A stretch of 31,957 nucleotides of DNA from Chitinophagaceae bacterium (lineage in GTDB: Bacteria > Bacteroidota > Bacteroidia > Chitinophagales > UBA10324), in the NCBI GenBank assembly GCA_023251195.1, contig JAHEZG010000005.1:1-31957 (forward strand), in the 5' to 3' direction. The notes under the pieces were generated by a model, which was given only the letters and a program-made list of their open reading frames with translations, was not told the DNA's origin and searched no databases. Position 1 is the first letter of the stretch; the number at the start of each line of letters is the position of its first letter. A program made the position numbers and the translations under genes. Positions 8,412-17,133 of the stretch are shown here, one piece after another.

Positions 8412-8879
8412 TTACACATTTTCAGGAACCAGAATTTTCATTCCATAAGCCGCAAATATTTCAGCCACTTTTTGCAGATCAGGTTCGCCTTCAGGAAGTG
8501 CACCGAGCTGATTGAAAAACGCTTCGAAGTTCCCGCCGGGTACTACAGTCCATAAAGTTTTACCTGCCTTGCTACCTGTGTTTTGAAAAGCATGTGGTAT
8601 GTGTCGTGGAAAGAAAATTTCGTCACCGCCCCTTGCAGTAAATTGTTTATCGCCGAGCATGATACTGAATTCACCTTCCACCACATAAATGAGTTCATCT
8701 TCGCGATCGTGAACATGCGGAGGAATTCCCAATCCCGGTGCGGTGGTTATTTCAAACACATAATAATTTCCATCTGTAGTTTCTTTCGAAAGTACTACTG
8801 TAACAGAATGACCAAGCACATTGAATTTTTTCCCTGTGCCGTTTGCTACTACTGCAGCTTTTTGATTTGTTGTTTGCAT
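8412..8879 (-). CDS. Single-domain cupin protein
   Basis: The start at 8879 (MQTTNQKA) is preferred: relatives begin at this point, and the 12 codons upstream to 8915 are Lys/Phe-rich and look non-coding. The 155-aa protein has cupin motif 1 (GIPPHVHDREDELIYVVEGE: metal ligands His, His, Glu) and motif 2 (FFPRHIPHAFQNTG: the final His). It resembles quercetin-dioxygenase-like cupins, but the reaction cannot be assigned. The Crp-like regulator lies immediately upstream on the same strand, so the regulator may control this gene or be co-transcribed with it. Confidence 0.82.
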   Translation of the reverse strand: MQTTNQKAAVVANGTGKKFNVLGHSVTVVLSKETTDGNYYVFEITTAPGLGIPPHVHDREDELIYVVEGEFSIMLGDKQFTARGGDEIFFPRHIPHAFQNTGSKAGKTLWTVVPGGNFEAFFNQLGALPEGEPDLQKVAEIFAAYGMKILVPENV

Positions 8880-8981
8880 TGTTTTGAATTTTGTTTTAAA
8901 AAATTTATTTGACATTGCAATGTTACAGGAGGTTAATACCGGAAACCGTTCACCTATGTTAACTAATTAATCGAGAGAAGT

Positions 8982-9578
8982 TTATTTCTGTTCAGAAAGA
9001 TTTTTGCGGATGCGACTGAGTGATTGCGGCTTTATACCAAGATAGGAAGCTATATAATGTTGTGGTATGCGCTGAACAATTTCGGGATTGTTTTTCAGCA
9101 GCTTCAGATATTTTTCTTCTGCCGATTCCGTTTGTGTGTTTATGATTTTTTGCTGTGTTGCTTCATACGACTTCCGGGTTTTCACACGATACCATTTTTC
9201 GAAGAAAGGAATTTGTTCAAGCGCATCTTCCCATTTCTTTTTATCAGCCTGAAATATTTCGCTGTCTTCTAATGCCTGCGTACTGAATCGAGCAGGAACA
9301 TCGGAATAGAAACTTGTTTTATCGCCAACCCACCAATTCAGAAATGCAAAGTACATAGTGAATTCATCTCCTTTATCATCAGTATGAAAAGCACGAAGAC
9401 AACCTTCGTTAACAAATGCAAGGTAGCGGCAATGATCACCTTGTACAGTGAAAAACTCTTTCTTTTTTAATGGAACTACCGTGAAAATAGAAGTGAGTTT
9501 TTCGAAATCTTCATTACTGAAAACATCAGTTTCAGCAATGTGTTTGCGAAGGTTTGAAAATATATTTTCGTTTTTCAT
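8982..9578 (-). CDS. Crp/Fnr-family transcriptional regulator
   Basis: The 198-aa protein has a cyclic-nucleotide-binding-like beta-roll (about residues 20-115) and a C-terminal helix-turn-helix (QHYIASYLGIKPQSLSRIRK, about 173-192). It belongs to the short Bacteroidota group in which the phosphate-binding cassette is degenerate: I see no FGE..R motif, so it may not bind cAMP. No FNR-type cysteine cluster is visible. The cupin gene follows on the same strand and the TfoX gene ends 23 bp upstream, suggesting a small operon. Confidence 0.85.
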   Translation of the reverse strand: MKNENIFSNLRKHIAETDVFSNEDFEKLTSIFTVVPLKKKEFFTVQGDHCRYLAFVNEGCLRAFHTDDKGDEFTMYFAFLNWWVGDKTSFYSDVPARFSTQALEDSEIFQADKKKWEDALEQIPFFEKWYRVKTRKSYEATQQKIINTQTESAEEKYLKLLKNNPEIVQRIPQHYIASYLGIKPQSLSRIRKNLSEQK

Positions 9579-9601
9579 TTCACTTCAGACGCGATTACCG
9601 G

Positions 9602-9952
9602 TTAGTTTTTCTTTTTCTTCTTTGATGCTTTTGCTTTGCTGTTAAACTGCAATGCCAGATCAATCCAATATTCTAATTTCCGGGCCGTATTCAGCGCGTT
9701 GATATCAACGAACACATAACCTTTCATAATCCGTCCGGTGAAATCCATTGGTGCGCAACCTTCCTTTTTCATCACCTCATCGTAATGCACAGGATCAAGC
9801 CGAACCATTAATCGTTCCTGTTCTACTCCCACACACATTTTATCATTGACCATAAAGCAAAGTCCGCCAAACATTTTTTTCTCCTCAACATTTTTGTGTG
9901 TGTGGGAAATTATTTCCCGTGTTCGGTTGGCCAGTTTTTCGTTGAATGCCAT
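9602..9952 (-). CDS. TfoX/Sxy N-terminal-domain protein
   Basis: The 116-aa protein matches the N-terminal TfoX domain: EKKMFGGLCFMVNDKMCVGV near residues 23-43, then LMVRLDP and GRIMKGYVFVD. It lacks the C-terminal helix-hairpin domain found in proteobacterial competence regulators and ends in a Lys-rich tail (KAKASKKKKKN). Stand-alone TfoX-N proteins are common and mostly uncharacterised, so a role in competence should not be assumed. Confidence 0.85.
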   Translation of the reverse strand: MAFNEKLANRTREIISHTHKNVEEKKMFGGLCFMVNDKMCVGVEQERLMVRLDPVHYDEVMKKEGCAPMDFTGRIMKGYVFVDINALNTARKLEYWIDLALQFNSKAKASKKKKKN

Positions 9953-10046
9953 TTTTTATTTAGCTGATTTTAATTTCGTTTTAAACTCCGAAGGCATTGA
10001 GAATATTTAATTTCATTTGTCAACTCAGCACTTCTCAATCGCCTAC

Positions 10047-10490
10047 TTATTCTTTGTCTGAATTTTTCCGCTCCTCATAAACCACTTCGTATTTAATTCC
10101 TTCCGTGTCTTTAAAGAAAAGTGCATAATAGCTCTCGCCGTGTTGCGGAAAAAATTTGGGAGATTCAATTATCTGAGCACCTGTTTCCTTTATCAATAAA
10201 TAAACAGCATCCACTTCTTCTCGTGAAGTTGCTTTAAATGCAAGGTGATGTAATGCTCCCGGTTTCCGACGATGAATAATTTCATCTTTAAATTCTTCAC
10301 GCGGTGAATTGAAACCAATTGTGAGCAAGGGATGCATGTATTCAATCACATCGAATTCATGTTTCGCTACTCTGCCTTTTGCTTTTCTGTTTAAATCAAA
10401 TCCGAGTATGGGCAGCAACTTATCATAGAAGGATTCAGCAACTGAGAGGTCTCTGACTGTAATTTGTATGTGATCAATAATCGGGTTCAT
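10047..10490 (-). CDS. VOC-family (glyoxalase/dioxygenase superfamily) protein
   Basis: The 147-aa protein has the paired beta-alpha-beta-beta-beta modules of the vicinal oxygen chelate fold. It begins IDHIQITVRDLSVAESFYDK, with a metal-ligand type His at H6, has LHHLAFKATSREEVDAVY in the middle, and ends YYALFFKDTEGIKYEVVY with the usual C-terminal Glu. The substrate is unknown. The DUF1801 gene stops 15 bp upstream on the same strand, so they are probably co-transcribed. Confidence 0.87.
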   Translation of the reverse strand: MNPIIDHIQITVRDLSVAESFYDKLLPILGFDLNRKAKGRVAKHEFDVIEYMHPLLTIGFNSPREEFKDEIIHRRKPGALHHLAFKATSREEVDAVYLLIKETGAQIIESPKFFPQHGESYYALFFKDTEGIKYEVVYEERKNSDKE

Positions 10491-10505
10491 GATTTTGAAC
10501 AGGAA

Positions 10506-10898
10506 TTATTTTAAACGCTCCAATTTTCCTTTTCGTTTAACAATATTTTTATAATCCCACTGAATCTTTATTGATTTTTTAAGCCAGCGTTTCAAAACTT
10601 TTATTTCTATTTCTGAAACTGAATTATAAAAAACAGAGGCATCTTTAAATTTCGCTCCTCTGATAATTAATCCTTCCTCCTCAAAATCAGCTCCGCTCCA
10701 AAACATTAATCTGATTCCAGCTTTTTGTTTGCTGTAACCAACAATCGGATTACCATCAAGAAACCAAACCGGATGCGCATGCCATACTTTATTTTCGGCT
10801 TCGGGTAAACTGTTGCAAATTTCCTGTGCAAGCAGATTGCATATTTCTTTGTCTTCTGCTGATTGAATATTGTTGTATTTCTGAATTTCTTTATTCAT
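10506..10898 (-). CDS. DUF1801-type protein
   Basis: The 130-aa protein resembles the DUF1801/YdhG-like fold: helix, then KVWHAHPVWFLDGNPIVGYS, then IRLMFWSGADFEEEGL, with a basic C-terminal helix (IKVLKRWLKKSIKIQW). Function is unknown. It is the first gene of the minus-strand group that continues with the VOC, TfoX-like, Crp-like and cupin genes. Confidence 0.75.
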   Translation of the reverse strand: MNKEIQKYNNIQSAEDKEICNLLAQEICNSLPEAENKVWHAHPVWFLDGNPIVGYSKQKAGIRLMFWSGADFEEEGLIIRGAKFKDASVFYNSVSEIEIKVLKRWLKKSIKIQWDYKNIVKRKGKLERLK

Positions 10899-11004
10899 TT
10901 TTTCATAGTTTATTAAAAAATTTCACGAAGTTTATATCAATCCCGGCGATTCTTATCTGATTTTTTAGTTTGTTAAATTGAAAAGCTGAGAGCAAATAAG
11001 TATA

Positions 11005-12855
11005 TTATTTATGCTGCACAATTAATTTTTGTATAACTGTTTTATCAGCAGATATTAAATGAACGAAATAAATTCCGCGATCTAATTCCATAATTTCCAT
11101 TTCAGTTTTATTATGTGCGGATACTATTTTCTCACCGAGCAGATTGAAAATTTCAATTTCAAATTCATCACTTCCGGAAAAATTGAATTGCACTTTCGTG
11201 GATGCCGGATTTGGATAAATGCTAAACTGATCTCTTAATTTCAATTCAGCAATTCCGATATTATCTGCAACTGTTAATGTGGCAAAAGCAGTTGTATCAG
11301 AACAAGATCCGGAATAAATAATGCAACGGAAAATTTGATTGTTGTTTAAGATTGAAGTGTTTGAAACAGTAAGTGTATCGTTGGTTGCTCCGCTAAACTG
11401 CCCGGTATTAATTATATCCTGAAATCCGGCTCCGGTATCTGATTGCCATTGAAAACTTGCCCAGGGATCTGATGATTCAGCAATAAACTGTGCATCGTTA
11501 TTGATGTTTATTATTTGATTCGTTGGATTGGTGATTGACAATAATCCGCAATCAAGCAGTTTAACCGCCCAGAAATCGCCGGCTCCATGATTACCTGTAA
11601 CATCTCCATCGTTGGATGTGGAAATACCTGTAACTATGTAACCGCCATTGTTGGTTTGTTGAATGGAGCGGGCATATTCTGCAATGCCACCGCCCATTGA
11701 TAATTGCCATTGAATGGCTCCGGTATCTGAAAGGTTTACCACCCAATTATCGTGATCACCATGATTGAAAGTTACATCTCCGTCATAGGAGTAAGTATAT
11801 CCGGCAACTATGTAATTGCCGTCAGTCATTTGTTGAATGGAATAGGCATATTCGGCTTGTGTTCCACCTGCTGATTTCTGCCATACTACAGTTCCGGTGT
11901 CGTTTAATTTAACAATCCAGAAATCTGTATTTCCATGGTTGCCGGTTACATCTCCATCAACCGATGAAGAACCTCCCGCAACAATGTATCCGCCATCTGT
12001 TGTTTGCTGAACAGCATCTGATTGATCACCACTTGTGCCACCCAATGATTTTTGCCATTCAAGAGCACCATTGTTGCTGAGTTTTACAACCCATGAATCG
12101 GAAAAATTAACTGTGCCGTGATGACCTGTTACATCACCGTCGTTTGATCTGGAAAAGCCTGAAATTATATATCCGCTATCTGCTGTTTGTTTAACCGAAG
12201 TTGCTTCGTCATTTCCGGTTCCTCCCAAAGATTTCTCCCACTCGATTGTTCCGATTACCGAAAGTTTTACAATCCAGTAATCTTTTAATCCATGGTTACC
12301 TGTTACATCACCGTTATTTGATTTTGAATTTCCGGATACAATATATCCGCCATCGTTTGTTTGCTGAATGAAACTTGCCTGATCATCACCGGTTCCACCA
12401 AAAGATTTTTGCCAGTCAATGGCACCATTAGCAGTCAGCTTAACAATCCAGTAATCATCATAACCATGATTGCCTGTTACATCTCCGTCAATTGAAGCAG
12501 ATCGCCCGGCAACAATGTATCCGCCGTCAGTAGTTTGCTGAATAGAACTTGCATGATCGCCGCCTGTTCCACCCAATGCTATCTGCCAGTCTATTGTGCC
12601 TGTTCCTGTACCAAGGCCAATGAGCTTAACAATCCAGTAATCACCACCACCACCATGATTGTTTACTACATCACCATCATTTGAAATGGCGTCGCCGGCA
12701 ACTATGTATCCGCCATCACTGGTTTGACCAATGGAGTAAGCATATTCCCCGGCAGAACCACCCAATGATTTCTGCCATTCAATAGTTGGAATGGTTTGGG
12801 CAAAAGAAAAATGCATTGCAAAAAATAATGAAGTGGTAATCAGAACTTGTTTCAT
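11005..12855 (-). CDS. Secreted seven-repeat beta-propeller protein with T9SS sorting domain
   Basis: The 616-aa protein has a signal peptide (LFFAMHFSFAQ) and seven tandem repeats of about 58 residues (residues 25-437). Each follows the pattern W(Q/E)KSLGGTxxD, then QQTxDGGYIVAG, GDVTGNHG and DYWIVKL. Seven repeats suggest a complete seven-bladed propeller. An Ig-like segment follows (about 440-530; FQWQSDTGAGFQ, FRCIIYSG), then a type A T9SS C-terminal domain (FSIYPNPASTKVQF to GIYFVHLISADKTVIQK). The protein should be exported by Sec, carried across the outer membrane by T9SS, and released or anchored. No catalytic motif is visible; adhesion or structural use is possible. Confidence 0.9.
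   Translation of the reverse strand: MKQVLITTSLFFAMHFSFAQTIPTIEWQKSLGGSAGEYAYSIGQTSDGGYIVAGDAISNDGDVVNNHGGGGDYWIVKLIGLGTGTGTIDWQIALGGTGGDHASSIQQTTDGGYIVAGRSASIDGDVTGNHGYDDYWIVKLTANGAIDWQKSFGGTGDDQASFIQQTNDGGYIVSGNSKSNNGDVTGNHGLKDYWIVKLSVIGTIEWEKSLGGTGNDEATSVKQTADSGYIISGFSRSNDGDVTGHHGTVNFSDSWVVKLSNNGALEWQKSLGGTSGDQSDAVQQTTDGGYIVAGGSSSVDGDVTGNHGNTDFWIVKLNDTGTVVWQKSAGGTQAEYAYSIQQMTDGNYIVAGYTYSYDGDVTFNHGDHDNWVVNLSDTGAIQWQLSMGGGIAEYARSIQQTNNGGYIVTGISTSNDGDVTGNHGAGDFWAVKLLDCGLLSITNPTNQIININNDAQFIAESSDPWASFQWQSDTGAGFQDIINTGQFSGATNDTLTVSNTSILNNNQIFRCIIYSGSCSDTTAFATLTVADNIGIAELKLRDQFSIYPNPASTKVQFNFSGSDEFEIEIFNLLGEKIVSAHNKTEMEIMELDRGIYFVHLISADKTVIQKLIVQHK
11547..12783 (-). repeat. Seven tandem coding repeats of about 175 bp
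   Basis: These encode the blades of the propeller protein. The segment for DGDVTGNHG recurs on the plus strand as variants of CCATGGTTACCTGTTACATC with many synonymous changes, so the repeats diverged some time ago. Confidence 0.8.
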
Positions 12856-13022
12856 AAAAAAATTTAATGAAGTGAATATAAAAGAAAATGAATACTGAAA
12901 AATTTTCTGCTTTTGTTTTGGAAAATTAAACTGAAATATTTTTTACGCGGAATAATTATTGAAAAATAAAAAGTGCAGAAGAAAATAATTTCAAGTTGAA
13001 CATATAATTAAATTCGCAGCAG

Positions 13023-13721
13023 ATGCACCGGTTACTATTCCTTCTCCTTTTTTTTCCTTACAGTGTTTTTTCGCAGGCACCTGACGGTTTGCATGTAACG
13101 GGTCGGATTGTTTTCAGTGATGGATCAACCGGGTTTAGATATGTAAAAATTTATAACCAGCGTACAGGAACTTTCATTTCACCATCAGGTTCTTTCGGTT
13201 TATTTGAGTTGGTGGGTTATCGAACCGATACATTTATTGCAGTGGGGCAGAATTATTCACCAGTAACTTTTTGCTATAAAGATTCAGTTAAACATGCCAG
13301 GTACGATTTAACCGTTACACTGCGACGATTGCAAATTGATCTTGAACAGATAACTGTTACACCAGATAAAACATTTGATCAAATTCAGGAAGAGATCGAT
13401 AACCTTGGTGTAGAGAATACCGATACTTATCAAAATTATAATTCCATGCAAAGCCCGATTACAGCCTTGTGGGAATTGTTTTCAAAAACCGAGAAAGCCA
13501 AACGAACTGTGGCTGTGCTTATGAATAACGATGAGCGACGAAATATGCAAAGAGAATTATTAAAACTCTGTATAAAGTCTAATATGATTGATCTTTCGTT
13601 CAGTAATATGGATGCTTTTATTGATTTCTGCGGATACACTGATGAATATTTACAGCATTGTACTTTTTACGAATTGCTCAGTAATATCAAAACACATTAT
13701 AACTATTTTGCCCGGCAATAA
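13023..13721 (+). CDS. Exported protein with a carboxypeptidase-regulatory-like domain
   Basis: The 232-aa protein has a signal peptide (LLFLLLFFPYSVFSQ) and then a beta-rich domain beginning LHVTGRIVFSDGSTG. This is the opening seen in CarboxypepD_reg-like domains of Bacteroidota, here ending LTVTLRRLQIDLEQITV, a stop point much like the junction before a TonB plug. No plug or barrel follows; instead a helical C-terminal half (about 120-232) matches nothing I know. It is therefore a small periplasmic or surface protein, not a TonB-dependent receptor. It is convergent with the DUF3078 gene. Confidence 0.7.
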   Translation: MHRLLFLLLFFPYSVFSQAPDGLHVTGRIVFSDGSTGFRYVKIYNQRTGTFISPSGSFGLFELVGYRTDTFIAVGQNYSPVTFCYKDSVKHARYDLTVTLRRLQIDLEQITVTPDKTFDQIQEEIDNLGVENTDTYQNYNSMQSPITALWELFSKTEKAKRTVAVLMNNDERRNMQRELLKLCIKSNMIDLSFSNMDAFIDFCGYTDEYLQHCTFYELLSNIKTHYNYFARQ

Positions 13722-13841
13722 TTTTATAAGCCGGCACTAAAAATATCATGTAACTAACTTTATAATTTTTCAACAATTCTATTTGTTTCCTTAATAATCA
13801 TCATGTGTTTTAGTTTTTATTTTATGGGAAATTTGTATTTC

Positions 13842-13876
13842 AAAAAATTAAAGCATCAATAAGCTTTTAATTTTTT
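13842..13876. terminator. Bidirectional terminator between convergent genes
   Basis: AAAAAATTAAAGC (13842-13854) pairs with GCTTTTAATTTTTT (13863-13876), with one bulged T. The structure has a T-run on either strand. It lies between the stop codons at 13721 (plus) and 14062 (minus). I see nothing else of note in the 340-bp gap. Confidence 0.65.
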
Positions 13877-14061
13877 AGCGCTTATAATCGGGCGCCTTCA
13901 TATGCAGGTTTGGGCATCTCCATTTTTGCATGTTAACTCTGATAAAATTAATTGATGAACCCAACCGTCACTGTTTCAATTACAATCGGTATAAACAGAA
14001 TTTGAATTTAAAGATTGAATGTGTATTAAAAATTTATTCATCAATATGATTCTGGAAGATG

Positions 14062-15003
14062 CTAAAATTTGTAAGCAAGGCCAATACCAATCACATCTTT
14101 TATCTGAACTCTTTTACCTGTTCCGGTTTGAGTTTTTATTCCATTTAACTCTGAATAGATTGGAATTAGAATATTGTCATCGTAAATCAGATTGGCAAAA
14201 ATGCTGGCCGATAAAAATTTATTCACCTTCATGGTAATCAAACCTTCAAAGTTCACATCAATGTTTTTACGGTTGGCAGCATCCTTATCTGTATAGTTAT
14301 TAAATAAATTCAATTTGGTCATGAGGTTTACATTTTTGAAAATATCTTTTTGAAATTTAGCACTGAGTGATGCACCAAACTCAGCACGAAATTTTTTTCC
14401 GTGAATCAGTTTATTAGCTGAGCTGTCGAAATAGGCCGGCTTATTTCCATATAATCCGGCATCGGCAATTGCAGCGTCATTCACGAATGTAAATTTTCCA
14501 GTTGCCGGCGAAAGAAACACCGAAAAATAATCACAGGGTTTATAATCCATACCAATGGCAATTATTAAATAGGCAGGTGCAAGAAATTTTGAAATATTAT
14601 TTGAATCGTCGGGATAATTATAGCCCGGAGCAAATTGTGATTTAAAATTTAACATGCCGCTGTAAAAAAATTTCCCTTTGGCTAATCTTCCGTACTTGGA
14701 ATTTAACTCAATTTTATCGTCGCTCTTTCGCAGAGGATTATTTGAAAGTTTAACCATACCATATCCCAGGTCAAGAGCATTTTCCCATGTTGTTTTTTCA
14801 ACTTTATAATTACAGAACACATTGAGCATTCCGTTGATGGCCAAAGAGTTTTCGCCACCACCGGCCCAATTATTAAATTGAGTTTGTGAAAGATTAACAG
14901 CAAAATATCCTCCTGTTTTCCATGTAGTATCCACTGGTGCCTGAGCCTGAACTGATGTAAAGCCAACGAAACTAAAAGCAAACGCAAAAATTATTTTTTT
15001 CAT
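14062..15003 (-). CDS. DUF3078 family exported protein
   Basis: I start at the ATG at 15003 (313 aa), which begins a proper signal peptide (MKKIIFAFAFSFVGFTSVQAQ); the longer frame to 15081 adds a non-signal-like leader. After cleavage the protein reads WKTGGYFAVNLSQTQFNNWA, then GGENSLAINGMLNV and NALDLGYGMVKLSNN, the hallmark segments of DUF3078. Alternating beta strands with aromatic ends and a C-terminal Phe (GIGLAYKF) suggest an outer-membrane beta-barrel. Function is unknown. Confidence 0.85.
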   Translation of the reverse strand: MKKIIFAFAFSFVGFTSVQAQAPVDTTWKTGGYFAVNLSQTQFNNWAGGGENSLAINGMLNVFCNYKVEKTTWENALDLGYGMVKLSNNPLRKSDDKIELNSKYGRLAKGKFFYSGMLNFKSQFAPGYNYPDDSNNISKFLAPAYLIIAIGMDYKPCDYFSVFLSPATGKFTFVNDAAIADAGLYGNKPAYFDSSANKLIHGKKFRAEFGASLSAKFQKDIFKNVNLMTKLNLFNNYTDKDAANRKNIDVNFEGLITMKVNKFLSASIFANLIYDDNILIPIYSELNGIKTQTGTGKRVQIKDVIGIGLAYKF

Positions 15004-15232
15004 AAAAAGTTTTTCAATTAAAAGTCGGGCAAATGAAATAAAACTTTCGTACGATGGATACTGTTTGTTTAAAAATTTCAAAACTAATTCTCAGGCTTAC
15101 TTAAGATTTTTTGTTTTGGATATGAACTAAAAAACCCGGTTTAAAGAAAAAAATAATAAGGGTTCCAATTTTTGTTTTATGAATATTATATTTTAAGTAG
15201 TGGTCTTAATTAATAAAACTCAAAACCAATTT

Positions 15233-15240
15233 TACATTTG
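15233..15240 (+). promoter_or_regulatory. Bacteroidota-type -7 box (TACATTTG)
   Basis: This fits TAnnTTTG exactly and ends four bases before the preferred ATG at 15245, so transcription would start at or next to the start codon (leaderless mRNA). I see no clear -33 TTG. Confidence 0.45.
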
Positions 15241-15244
15241 CCGT

Positions 15245-16735
15245 ATGAGTTTAAAATCATTCTTTGCTCGCCCTTACGCAAATGTGGTTCATCGCAATAT
15301 CAGTAAGTGGAGCATGGAGGCAGCACGGTCACAAGAATTTCTTTTTCATAAATTAATTAATCAGGCAAAGAAAACGGTGTTCGGGAAAGAACATGGCTTT
15401 GGTGAAATTACCACGCACGATGAATTTGTGAAGCGCGTGCCCATTCGCGATTACGAAGCACTGATTCCTTACATCGAAAAAATAAAAGAAGGAGAGAAGG
15501 ATGTGTTGTGGCCCGGTAAGCCGATGTACTTTGCAAAATCATCGGGCACCACTTCAGGTGTAAAATATATTCCGCTCACAAAGGATTCTATTCCCAATCA
15601 CATTAACTCGGCGCGCAATGCATTACTGCTTTATATTTCTGAAAATAATAAATCAGCTTTTGTAAATGGGAAAATGATTTTTCTTTCGGGTAGTCCTGTG
15701 CTTGAAAATGTAAATGGAATTCTCACAGGAAGATTATCGGGAATTGTGAATCATCATGTGCCGAAATATTTAAAAGGTAATCAGCTTCCATCTTATTCAA
15801 CTAACTGCATTGATGACTGGGAACAGAAAGTTGATGCAATAGTGGAAGAAACTTATGATCAGAACATGACACTCATCAGTGGCATTCCGCCTTGGGTACA
15901 AATGTATTTTGAAAAATTATTGTTGAAGACCGGAAAGAAAACCATTAAAGAAATTTTTCCGAATTTCAATTTGCTGATTTATGGCGGAGTAAATTTCGAA
16001 CCGTATCGTTCGCAATTGTTCAATACAATAGGAGAGGAGATTGACAGCATTGAAACCTATCCTGCATCGGAAGGATTCATTGCCTACCAGGATTCGCAAA
16101 AGGAAAACGGTTTGCTGTTGAATGTTGATTCAGGAATTTTCTTCGAGTTTATTCCAACAACAGAAGTGTTTAACGAAAAACCAATTCGACTGACAATAAA
16201 AGATATTGAGCTGGATGTGAATTATGCGTTGGTTATAAATTCCAATGCAGGTTTGTGGGGATACCTGATTGGTGATACTATAAAATTTGTTTCAAAAAAT
16301 CCATATCGCATTGTTGTTACCGGAAGAATAAAACATTTTATCAGTGCATTTGGCGAGCATGTAATTGCTGAAGAAGTGGAAGGCGCGTTAATGGAATTGT
16401 GCAATAAAGAAAAAGTAAGTGTTACAGAATTTACGGTTGCGCCTCAGGTAAATCCGAAACAAGGTTTGCCTTATCACGAATGGCTGATTGAATTTTCAGA
16501 AACACCGGCAGATTTAATTTCTTTCCGGAATAAATTGGATCAACTGATGCAACAGAAAAATATTTACTACAAAGATTTAATCACCGGAAATATTCTGGAG
16601 CCACTGCATATTTCTTCATTGCCAAAGGAATCATTTCGCAATTACATGAAATCAGTTGGCAAACTCGGTGGTCAAAACAAAGTGCCGCGCTTAACCAACG
16701 ATCGGAATTTAGCGGATGCATTGCTGAGTTTATAA
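15245..16735 (+). CDS. GH3-family acyl-adenylate/amide synthetase-like protein
   Basis: The start at 15245 (MSLKSFFARPYANVV, 496 aa) is preferred to the longer frame from 15200, which would contain the promoter box. The protein has the GH3 fold signatures: the ATP-binding loop SSGTTSGVKYIPLT (residues 99-112), YPASEGFIAYQ, and GDTIKFVSKNPYRIVVTGR. Plant GH3 enzymes adenylate hormone acids and join them to amino acids. Bacterial members are common in Bacteroidota and their acids are unknown. The protein is close to plant GH3 in length, with no extra domains. The DUF2007 gene starts 59 bp downstream. Confidence 0.88.
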   Translation: MSLKSFFARPYANVVHRNISKWSMEAARSQEFLFHKLINQAKKTVFGKEHGFGEITTHDEFVKRVPIRDYEALIPYIEKIKEGEKDVLWPGKPMYFAKSSGTTSGVKYIPLTKDSIPNHINSARNALLLYISENNKSAFVNGKMIFLSGSPVLENVNGILTGRLSGIVNHHVPKYLKGNQLPSYSTNCIDDWEQKVDAIVEETYDQNMTLISGIPPWVQMYFEKLLLKTGKKTIKEIFPNFNLLIYGGVNFEPYRSQLFNTIGEEIDSIETYPASEGFIAYQDSQKENGLLLNVDSGIFFEFIPTTEVFNEKPIRLTIKDIELDVNYALVINSNAGLWGYLIGDTIKFVSKNPYRIVVTGRIKHFISAFGEHVIAEEVEGALMELCNKEKVSVTEFTVAPQVNPKQGLPYHEWLIEFSETPADLISFRNKLDQLMQQKNIYYKDLITGNILEPLHISSLPKESFRNYMKSVGKLGGQNKVPRLTNDRNLADALLSL

Positions 16736-16794
16736 ATCGTATTTTTAATTATCACAAAGAAGTTTACTTTTCAATTTTTAAATTCAACAGATAC

Positions 16795-17052
16795 ATGGAA
16801 GAAAAATCAGAATGGGTGGTAATTGCAACTTTCGAACATCCGGCTAAAGCACACATTATTAAAGGTATGCTGGAAGCGGAAGGAATTTATTCGGTTATTA
16901 CCAATGATCATTTGGTTTCCATTATGCCATTTTTCTCTAATACTGTTGGTGGAATAAAATTGCAGGTGAATGCTGATGATGCTGAAAGAGCAACAGAGTT
17001 AATTGACAATTCAGATTTTTCAGGTGTTGACACCGGAATGGATGAAGAGTAA
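16795..17052 (+). CDS. DUF2007 family putative signal-transducing protein
   Basis: The 85-aa protein contains the DUF2007 core: VVIATFEHPAKAHIIKGMLE, an EGIYSVITND turn, then GGIKLQVNADDAERATEL. It has no signal peptide. The fold resembles an ACT/PII-like alpha-beta module; ligands are not known. It follows the GH3 gene on the same strand and is probably co-transcribed with it. Confidence 0.85.
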   Translation: MEEKSEWVVIATFEHPAKAHIIKGMLEAEGIYSVITNDHLVSIMPFFSNTVGGIKLQVNADDAERATELIDNSDFSGVDTGMDEE

Positions 17053-17133
17053 TTTATTATTATTGAAGCAGTAAGCCATTCGTTCAACTTTCATGCTTAC
17101 AATAAAATTTCATAATTCTTTCTTCTTAATTTC

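Noticed and set aside
8315..8515. 66-codon plus-strand frame between the pentapeptide and cupin genes
   Set aside because: Half of it is antisense to the cupin gene, and the rest has no recognisable protein features.
11547..12783. Regular repeats of about 175 bp that could suggest a CRISPR or satellite array
   Set aside because: They lie in one intact reading frame and differ mainly at synonymous positions; they encode propeller blades.
14019..14237. 72-codon plus-strand frame over the end of the DUF3078 gene
   Set aside because: Antisense shadow of a well-supported gene with no family match.
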